Source: DATAOG01 sp963782885 (GTDB taxonomy: Bacteria; Pseudomonadota; Alphaproteobacteria; Geminicoccales; Geminicoccaceae). Taken from it: a stretch of 64,000 bases of DNA. Each line of letters starts with the position of its first letter. The stretch's first letter is position 1. Of this stretch, positions 57,188 through 64,000 are shown piece by piece. Position numbers and translations under genes: made by a program. The notes below the pieces were generated by a model that saw only the letters and a program-made list of their open reading frames with translations, made no database searches and was not told the DNA's origin. The stretch lies in the NCBI GenBank assembly GCA_963782885.1, contig CAWALL010000004.1:1-64000 (forward strand), given 5' to 3'.

Positions 57188-59104
57188 ATGGATCTGCGCG
57201 TGCGCGCGGCCGAGCTGCGGGGCGGCGCCGGGATGGCGCCCGCCGAGATGATGGCGGCACTCGGCCGGGTCACCGCCGGCGCCAGCCCGATCCTGCTGGT
57301 CGGGGAGCTGCTCATGATCCTCGGGGCGGGCCTGCTCGCCCGCCACGCCGTGCATCGGCGGCTGGCCGGCGCGCCGGTCGCCGGGCCAGTCCCGGGCCAC
57401 TTCGGCGCCCGGCTCGGGCGGGCGCTCTACCGGGGGCTGGTCGATCTTCTGGCGCTCGGCGCCTTCGCGATCGTGACGATCGCGCTGGTCACGGCGTTCG
57501 TGCCGCCGGCCGGGCCGGTCCAGACGTTCATCCTGACCTATGTGACGGCAACGCTGGTGGTGCTCGGCGCGGCGCTGGTCGCGCGCCTGCTGCTGGCGCC
57601 CGACGCCCCGGGCGCGCGCCTGCTGTCGCTCGGCGATGCGGTCGCGCGCTTCCTCTACCGCTGGCTCGTGGTGCTGGCGAGCGTCGCGAGCTTCGGCTGG
57701 CTGAGCGCCGCGCTGCTGATCCTGTCGGGCATGCAGCTCGATGCGCACCTGATCCTGGCGCTCGCGATCGGCACGCTGATGGCGCTGCTGCTGGCGGTCA
57801 TGCTGCTGCAGAGCCGGCCGCTCGTGCGGGCGGCGCTGCTCGGCCCCGCGCCCGCGGCCGCCTCGCCGCTGCGCATCCGCCTCGCCCGCAGCTGGCATGG
57901 GTTCGCGATCTTCTATCTCCTGGTGGTCTGGGTGCTCTGGACGGCGAGCATCGTGACCCGCGGGCCCTCCAGCATCTGGTCGGCGGTGCTGAGCGTGCTG
58001 CTGGCGGCAGCCCTGCCGCTGCTCGACCGCGCGTTCGCCGCCGCGCTGGCCCAGATCCTCGGCTCGCGCGACCCGGGGGCGCCGGCGCGGGCGCAGGTGG
58101 AAGCCGTGATCCAGCGCGCGTTCCGCTGCGTGCTGGTCGCGATCGCGCTGATCCTGCTGCCGTCGTTCTGGGGGATCGATCTGCTCTGGCTGCTGGGCGC
58201 GCCGGGCGCGCTGATGTTCTCGCGCGCGCTCTTCGACATCCTGGTCACGACGCTGCTCGCCTACGTCGCCTGGCAGCTCGCCGAGACCGTGCTCGCCCGC
58301 AGCCTCGGCAGTGCCGACCGCGCGGCGCCGTCCGCGGCCGCCGCCCGCGCCCGCACGCTCCGGCCGCTGTTGCGCAAGTTCGTGCTCGCGGTGCTGGTCG
58401 TGGTCTGGGTGATGCTGGCGCTGTCCGCGGTCGGGATCGACATCGGCCCGCTGCTCGCCGGCGCCGGCGTGGTCGGCCTGGCGCTCGGCTTCGGCGCCCA
58501 GACGCTGGTCCGCGACGTCGTCTCCGGGATCTTCTTCCTGCTCGACGACGCGTTCAGGGTCGGCGAGTACATCGAGGCGGGGCCGCTCAAGGGCACGGTC
58601 GAGGCGATCTCGGTCCGCTCGCTGCGCCTGCGCCACCACCGGGGTGCGGTCCACACCGTGCCCTACGGCGAGCTCAAATCCTTGACCAACCACAGCCGCG
58701 ACTGGGTGATTGTCAAGCTCGAGATCCTGGTGACCTACGACACCGACGTGGACCGGGTCAAAGCGATCCTGAAGCGGATCGGCAACGAGCTGCTCCAAGA
58801 CCCCGAGCTCGGCCCCAACTTCATCGAGCCCTTGAAGTCGCAGGGGATCAGCCAGCTGGCCGACCACGGCATCCTGGTGCGGGCCAAGTTCACGGCGAAG
58901 CCCGGCGAGCAGTTCGTGATCCGGCGCGAGGCCTTCCACCGGATCAAGCTCGCCTTCGACCAGGCCGGCATCAAATTCGCCTATCCGACGGTCACGATCC
59001 ACTCGACCGGCGCCGGCGCGCCCGAGCCCGAGGCGGTCCAGGCGGCCGCCAGAATGGCGATCCGCGCGCCGCTCCCGGTCGACGGCGCCACGGCGCCGGC
59101 GTGA
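57188..59104 (+). CDS. MscS-family mechanosensitive channel protein (5' end probably frameshifted)
   Basis: 638 residues from ATG 57188. About ten hydrophobic segments precede the conserved MscS pore and beta domain: 'AGVVGLALGFGAQTLVRDVV', 'SGIFFLLDDAFRVGEYIEA' and 'VHTVPYGELKSLTNHSRDW'. The true protein seems longer. The same frame upstream encodes a signal peptide, 'ALVALAASLALPALAQAP', but has no start codon. An ATG at 57009 that overlaps the previous stop is one base out of frame. A single-base deletion between 57030 and 57060 would join them. Confidence 0.85.
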   Translation: MDLRVRAAELRGGAGMAPAEMMAALGRVTAGASPILLVGELLMILGAGLLARHAVHRRLAGAPVAGPVPGHFGARLGRALYRGLVDLLALGAFAIVTIALVTAFVPPAGPVQTFILTYVTATLVVLGAALVARLLLAPDAPGARLLSLGDAVARFLYRWLVVLASVASFGWLSAALLILSGMQLDAHLILALAIGTLMALLLAVMLLQSRPLVRAALLGPAPAAASPLRIRLARSWHGFAIFYLLVVWVLWTASIVTRGPSSIWSAVLSVLLAAALPLLDRAFAAALAQILGSRDPGAPARAQVEAVIQRAFRCVLVAIALILLPSFWGIDLLWLLGAPGALMFSRALFDILVTTLLAYVAWQLAETVLARSLGSADRAAPSAAAARARTLRPLLRKFVLAVLVVVWVMLALSAVGIDIGPLLAGAGVVGLALGFGAQTLVRDVVSGIFFLLDDAFRVGEYIEAGPLKGTVEAISVRSLRLRHHRGAVHTVPYGELKSLTNHSRDWVIVKLEILVTYDTDVDRVKAILKRIGNELLQDPELGPNFIEPLKSQGISQLADHGILVRAKFTAKPGEQFVIRREAFHRIKLAFDQAGIKFAYPTVTIHSTGAGAPEPEAVQAAARMAIRAPLPVDGATAPA

Positions 59105-59565
59105 GGGCGGCCGGCCGCTCCGGCGCCCCGGCCGAAGCTTGCCGGCGATCCGTCACCGGCATCCGCCCCGCCCCGGTCATCACCGCCCGCGATCGCCGCC
59201 CGCAAGCTGGCCCCGATTGCCACCACGTCTGCGAACCAAGCCTTTGTCGCAGCCCGCTTTCCCGGGTTCGTTCGGCCGTCGCGAGGGTGACGGCGCGGCC
59301 GTCCGCGAAATCCGGCCCGGAGGCCCAAAGCCCAGGGCTTGTGCGGCTTTTGGGTTCGTTTGGTTATTTCGGGCCCCGCCAGCGCGATGGCGGCGTCCGG
59401 GCGCGCCCGCGAGCGGGCCGGTTTCGACGATGGTGCGCGGTGATCATCAATTGGTCGGCTCCCGCTGGCGGATCGGCCCGCGAAGCGCGCAGGTCGACAG
59501 GGTTCTCACGCCTGATGATAGCAGATCATAGGAAAATAAGCAAAGACGCTGAGGTCGCGAGAAGG
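59105..59565. other. noncoding interval
   Basis: About 460 bp between the channel gene and the transposase fragment. No convincing frame or RNA was seen. It marks the change from host genes to accessory DNA. Confidence 0.5.
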
Positions 59566-59841
59566 TCAAGTCCTGATCGTGCTGGGAATTTTGGTGGTGG
59601 GGGCGGGCTTTGAGCGGGTCGTGTCGAGGTCGACGGCGGCTTCGTAGTCCGGATCGAGCTCCTGCCTGAGGGCGGCCATCTGGCGGCGCTCAAACTCAGT
59701 GATCCGGAGCGCGCGCCAGCGTTCGGCGGCTCGGGTCATGGCGCCGAACATCAGTTTGAGCACCGGCTTTTCGCCGAACGCGTTCGGGATGATCTTCAGC
59801 CGGCGGTGCTCCTCGACGAACAGGCGTTCCAGCAGGTTCGT
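59566..59841 (-). pseudogene. C-terminal fragment of an IS256 (Mutator)-type transposase
   Basis: The frame reads 'TTNLLERLFVEEHRRLKIIP' then 'NAFGEKPVLKLMFGAMTRAA' and 'ERWRALRITEFERRQMAALR'. This is the conserved end of IS256-family transposases, after the last catalytic Glu. The rest of the gene is absent: at 59842 the sequence switches abruptly to the duplicated PRC-barrel block. It is about 90 residues of a ~400-residue protein. Confidence 0.8.
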
Positions 59842-60129
59842 GGTCGGGGTCGTCCTGTCGGTCGGTGGTTTCCTCGGCATCGGCGACAAATGGGTCGCGG
59901 TGCCGGTCGATCAGATCGATTTTCCGACCGCTGACCAACCGGCACGTCTGCGGGTCGAGGTCACCGAGGAGCAGCTGACCAACGCCCCGGATTTCATGAC
60001 CAAGGAGGACCAGGAGGCGGCCAAGCAAGCCGAACAGGCGCAGCAGCAGCAACCGGCGATGCCGCAGCCGGCGCCGGCGCCGGCGACCGCGCAGTGACCG
60101 CGCGGCCGAGCCGCTGCTGACCGCGAACG
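59842..60129 (+). repeat. 288-bp direct repeat, copy 2
   Basis: Matches 51941-52228 with one mismatch. It carries only the 3' part of the PRC-barrel gene, ending in the same stop (60095-60097) without promoter or signal peptide. It is therefore a truncated duplicate. Its left edge is the break in the IS256-type transposase. Confidence 0.95.
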
Positions 60130-60202
60130 CTCCCCGGCCGGGCGTTCAGGCAAGCCTCGACCGGCCCCTGGACGCCCGGCGCGCCGTCCGGCGGCCTGCG
60201 GC

Positions 60203-60379
60203 TCCTCGCACCGGGGCGTGATCGGCGCGCTGGTGGGCCAGGGCCGCCTCGACGAGGCCCGCACCGCCGCCCGCCGCCTGCTGGAGGCCTTCCCGACCTA
60301 CACGCTGAGCTTGCAGCGCGAGATCAACCCCTGGGCGACGCCGCCTTCGCCGAACGCCACCTCGAGGCGCTGCGGGTGA
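60203..60379 (+). pseudogene. C-terminal remnant of a cyclase/TPR-type protein, second copy
   Basis: The frame reads 'LVGQGRLDEARTAARRLLEA' then 'FPTYTLSLQREINPW', and after a one-base shift 'AFAERHLEALRV'. It parallels the remnant at 52319-52467 but is clearly more diverged than the 288-bp repeat beside it. It also retains about 15 more upstream codons than that copy. Confidence 0.6.
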
Positions 60380-60454
60380 TGAGTAGGGTGGTTATAGGTG
60401 ATGTGTAGAAATTAGATATTTTCTGCATAGATAAAGCATCTAGCTTGGAGAGTT

Positions 60455-63023
60455 CATCTTTGCCGATGCTCTCGAAGCGGGCGTCAATCGGGCCGAGGTA
60501 ACCTGTTTGCGAACCACCCGACAGGCTCCGCTCTCGGTAGAGAAGTGGCCGATCTACTTGGACAGAGCGATGACGCTGGGGGGCAAACCCGACGAATGGC
60601 AATGACGGTTGTGGTCGATGCCCTCGTCTTTCATGCGGCGTTAGCAGAAGCCGAAATGATGGTCCGTGATCGGCAGGCGGGCCTAGATAGGCGTGTCAGA
60701 TCGCCGAATGATTTCCGCCGACAAGGAGCATTTCTGCTGACACCTATGGTAGATGAGTGGGAAAGGATCCTTGAGGTTAATTATTGGCCAATCTTCCATA
60801 CGGCCGGATCTATAATCAAAATACTTCCGGCGCAGATTGCATCATCAATCCTTGAGATACTCTGGCGACCGCGGAAAAACTTATCGTAGGTGGTGTCACT
60901 AGTCGCACGATTTAACAGGTGTCGTCTTTCAAAGGCTGATCGCAGATCGAAAGTTTCTGGCGACTTAATATACTCGGCCCTCCGGTGCGGCTCTGCTGGC
61001 AGGCCTTGCTCTCCCGCTGGAGAGGCCCATTGCAGGCGGCGATTGGAGTAATACAGAGGCCCTTGCTAGGATACGCATTGCCGATTTCGCGTGCGGAACA
61101 GGCACGCTTCTCTCGACCGCGTATCAGCGGATAGGGCTCTTACACGGAGATTCTACGGTGGCGACCGAAAGCACTTCATCCGGTGCTGATGCAACAGGGT
61201 TTCGTCGGGCTTGATGTACTTACCGTGGCCGTTCATCTGACGGGTGCGATGCTTGCAGGCTCGCATCCAGATACTCCGTTCGAAGGTGAGTGCCTTTTGA
61301 CAATGCCGTATGGCCGGCACGATTGGGGGGTTTGCGTAGGGTCCTTGGATCTTCTAGAAGAGCAAACATCGTTCGAGATTATTCAAGCGGCGGCGCACAC
61401 CGCTGGTGGTCGAGGTGCCGAAGAAGTTCGTAACTTGGTTCAGCGCGTGGGTCATGGCCAAGTCGACCTCGTGATCATGAATCCGCCCTTTACGCGTCAC
61501 GGTGCGAGGGAGGGTGATAGAGACCGAGGTGCACAATCCAGCGTTCGCTGCATTTGGAGCAGACGAGGAGGAGCAAAATCAACTCTCTGATCATTTGAGG
61601 CGTCTTTGCCGCAGGAGGGTGCGCGCATGGCCATGCGGGGCTCGCTTCATACTTCGTCGATTTGGCTCATCGAAAGACAGCTGATGATGGAACCCTGGCG
61701 CTGGTGTTGCCGCTGTCTTCCATGAGCGGGCAGTCATGGGAGGGAGTGCGGAGCCTGTTGCGGAGAGAATATTCGTCCATAATCGTAGCGACCGTCGCAG
61801 AAACGGGAACGCATACGCGTTCATTTTCGGCAGACACGGGCATGGCTGAGTGTTTGCTTGTCGCCACGAAATCGCGCGCCTTGGATCAGAATGCTAGGGC
61901 GATGTTTGTGATCTTGGCAGGTCAGCCGCAAGGCACACTTGAGAGGGAACTGCTAGCCCAAACTATTACAACCGCCGTAGCGAGTGGTAGTATTAGAAGA
62001 CTGGAAGATGGTTCGTTTGGCGGCACACGGATCTTACTGGGCGAGTCATTTGAAGGAGAGATCGTGGACTGCCCGCTCCCGTCGACGGATGCATGGCAAA
62101 TGGTTGGGATCAGAGACATTAGCGTAGGGCAGACTGCATTTCAGCTAGCCAATAGCAGGCTTTGGATCGAGGGCATGTCGGCGGTGAGCATCCGCAACAT
62201 CCAGTGAACTCCCATCGCCAATGTGAGTCGCCGGATAGGCCCTCATCATCTCGACATTACTGGCGGCCAGATTAAGGCCGATGGGATGCCACAAGGGCCA
62301 TTCGAGAGGGTTGTTGGTACGCATGTCGGTATGGCATATCCCTGTTTATGGAGCCATGACACAAGCAGAGAGCGACGTCTAGTGGTAGACCCTGACTCCC
62401 ACTGCCGGATCAGGGAGGTCTCTGGACGGGTGCCAGAAGCGCTCCAAGCTAGGGCGGATGCGCGATGGGCGACCGCCGGTCGTGCCCATTACGACTTAGA
62501 TCTTCAGTTCAACTCTCAGTCTTTGGTCGTTGCCACGACTGAGCAGCCCAGTATCGGAGGACGCGCTTGGCCGACCGTGATCTTTGAGGACCGGAGCCAC
62601 GAGTTGACATTCGCGCTTTGGTGCAATTCCACCTTGGGATTGCTATGTCACTGGTGGATGTCGAACAAAACCCAGGCTGGCAGGGGTACTACTACTGTCA
62701 GCGGACTTCCGTCAATGTCAACTCTTGATTTGCGAGCGCTCTCCGCGACGCAGCATGAAGCCGCGAGTCGAGCATTTGCAGCCCTCTCCAGTGAACGTTT
62801 TCTTCCGTTCGACCAGATGGATGAGGACCCCGCGAGAACCACTCTCGATCGGTGCTTGATTGTCGACGTGCTCGGCCTCGACCCGAGCTTGTGTGCTGTC
62901 GGGGGCCCCTTGGACCGGTTGAGACGGAAGCTGGCTGCCGAGCCTCAGGTGCACGGCGACAAACAGACCCGGCTGGTTTTTACCGAAACAGGCGAGGATA
63001 GCGTTCGGCGAGGGAGTTCGTGA
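60455..63023 (+). pseudogene. large N6-adenine DNA methyltransferase (R-M/defence type), multiply frameshifted
   Basis: Successive frames give one large methylase. An N-terminal helical part ('VVVDALVFHAALAEAEMMVR') leads to 'TGVVFQRLIADRKFLATYYT'. SAM motif I 'RIADFACGTGTLLSTAYQRI' and catalytic motif IV 'LVIMNPPFTRHG' follow, then 'LALVLPLSSMSGQSWEGVRS'. A C-terminal target-recognition-like part includes 'LTFALWCNSTLGLLCHWWMS'. Several shifts (near 60545, 60880, 61170, 61540, 61660 and 62205) separate them. Such ~900-residue methylases occur in type I-like and fused restriction-modification loci, but no helicase or nuclease partner remains here. The DNA is more AT-rich than the core, so it was acquired. 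Confidence 0.75.
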
Positions 63024-64000
63024 GACAGAGCGGCCGTGTGTTGGACGCCGTGCCTGAACGTGGGCCCGCCCGAGGCGCCTGCTCAGTCCGCCAGCTATCG
63101 GGGTTGCTGCCCGGGGGTTCTGGGGACACAATACGCGATCGACGCGCGCCAGCTCTCCCGGCCCCGGGTCACGTGAGAGACTCTGCGCCTTCAAACTCGA
63201 GGCGGAGAGGTCTGATCATGGTCCGCTTGCGACCACGCTCGTGCATGGATGCGAGACCTGACCCTGCCGGGGCGCTGCCGGGCCCGATCCCGACGCCGGT
63301 CAAGGACGCGCGCAAGCGCGCCGGCTTCGCCGGTCGAAGATCCTTGACCGGCCTCGGGATCGGTGCGGATGCTGGGCAGGGCCTGCGTAAGGCAGATCCT
63401 GCCTTCGCAGGCCTGCAAGACCACGACGAGGGACCGGGTATCGCTCCACGATGCGTCACTTCCGTGCGCTCGACGCAACACCCGCGGCCATCAACCCGAC
63501 TTGATCGTTGAGTCAATCCTCCAGATTCGGACCGCATCTGTCATATCAGGACATTTCAATAACGATCTGTTCTTGGCCATGAAGATGAGGACCACCTCGA
63601 CCAGTAGAATCAATGATCTCCATTGATTGAGAAGTCAATCGTTCGGATTGGTCGGCTTGAGCGACATACGGTAAATAAAACATGCGTCACTACAAGAAAA
63701 AGATGCGCCACTGATGCGCCACCGCCAAGCCGAAGACGCTACACATGTGGCGCATCCGGTAGTCGATGATCGGATGGATTCAATCATGAGAATCGAGGGT
63801 CATCTATGAGATACTCACCAGGGTTTGGTGCTGTGCCGGGCTACCGGCGGCGTCATCGGCGGCGTCGGGCAATGGGTACGGCCTGACTTCGGCATCGTTA
63901 TTGCCATCTGGTGGTCGGGCCGGCGGATCAATCTGGATCAATCCGAGGGCTCGGCATCAAGGGAATCAAGCGGATCAGACCGCGTCCAGGGCCTGGGCGA
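63024..64000. other. accessory noncoding end of window
   Basis: No frame here is convincing on either strand. The stretch 63500-63800 is AT-richer, with short imperfect repeats of GCGCCACTG/GCGCCACCG near 63705-63725. Any gene running off the right edge could not be identified. Confidence 0.45.
63284..63363. repeat. 80-bp inverted repeat with two internal hairpins
   Basis: The 23 bases at 63284-63306 are the reverse complement of 63341-63363 with one mismatch. The 34 bases between them contain two smaller palindromes, GCGCGCAAGCGCGC and CCGGCTTCGCCGG. The strand can fold as a cloverleaf-like three-hairpin structure. No T run follows, so it is not a standard terminator. Confidence 0.7.

Noticed and set aside
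59699..60097. Forward frame joining antisense transposase to PRC-barrel sequence
   Set aside because: The first half is the reverse of the transposase fragment and the second a truncated duplicate, so the frame is a chance fusion.

Overview
The window is 64 kb of very GC-rich DNA, roughly 70% by eye, with densely packed genes on both strands. It most likely comes from an alphaproteobacterium of the Rhodospirillales/Geminicoccales type. This is inferred from the LepA, PheST, L20/L35, PrmA and PcrA sequences, a hopanoid-type glycosyltransferase remnant (HpnI), an adenylate cyclase of a type common in that class, and an alphaproteobacterial initiator tRNA fragment. The base composition makes many long antisense shadow ORFs, which are left out.

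Layout. 1-9.3 kb: a partial HAD hydrolase, a class III nucleotide cyclase, a broken DUF29 gene, a beta-hydroxyacid dehydrogenase, a wrecked and an intact copy of a GT-B glycosyltransferase, and a DUF1232 membrane protein co-transcribed with a two-component system. 9.4-16.5 kb: a broken hpnI, a broken unknown gene, an aldehyde dehydrogenase, a secreted MetX-like hydrolase, a LemA/TPM operon and tRNA-Ser. 16.5-21.7 kb: an envelope cluster (small membrane protein, glycosyltransferase, O-antigen ligase-like protein, PAP2-like protein, cis-prenyltransferase, undecaprenyl-diphosphate phosphatase). 22-30 kb: a TumE-type toxin-antitoxin pair, an AT-richer DUF3800 gene, lepA with a coupled small antitoxin-like gene, and the rpmI-rplT-pheS-pheT operon. 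30-43 kb: an oxidoreductase, msrA, prmA, a PcrA/UvrD helicase, a DUF433/DUF5615 pair, a hydratase, an auxin-efflux-type carrier, a peptide-type solute-binding protein, an EF-hand/glycine-zipper pair and a sugar isomerase-type protein.

43.5-64 kb is the accessory part. It holds an IS110-family element of the IS1111 type with a frameshifted transposase; an AT-richer GMC oxidoreductase; a large ABC-exporter-like protein whose nucleotide-binding motifs look dead; a frameshifted GAF histidine kinase; a PRC-barrel gene whose 3' end is duplicated 7.9 kb away; and a decayed mobile element. That element has a 3' half of tRNA-fMet, a large serine recombinase with an amber codon, and a tyrosine-integrase fragment fused to the start of a lysE-type gene. 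After an intact DUF417-NDH2-MscS stretch come an IS256-type transposase fragment, the duplicated block, and the wreck of a large N6-adenine DNA methyltransferase.

At least eight genes carry single-base frameshifts or stops, several next to runs of G or C. Some may be sequence errors rather than real decay, so 'pseudogene' calls mean 'broken as given here'. I found no clear new multi-gene system. The best leads are the ABC protein with a dead-looking ATPase domain, the lepA-coupled small gene, the IS1111-type element with its noncoding end, the near-identical 288-bp repeat that ends at a transposase fragment, and a three-hairpin structure near 63.3 kb.
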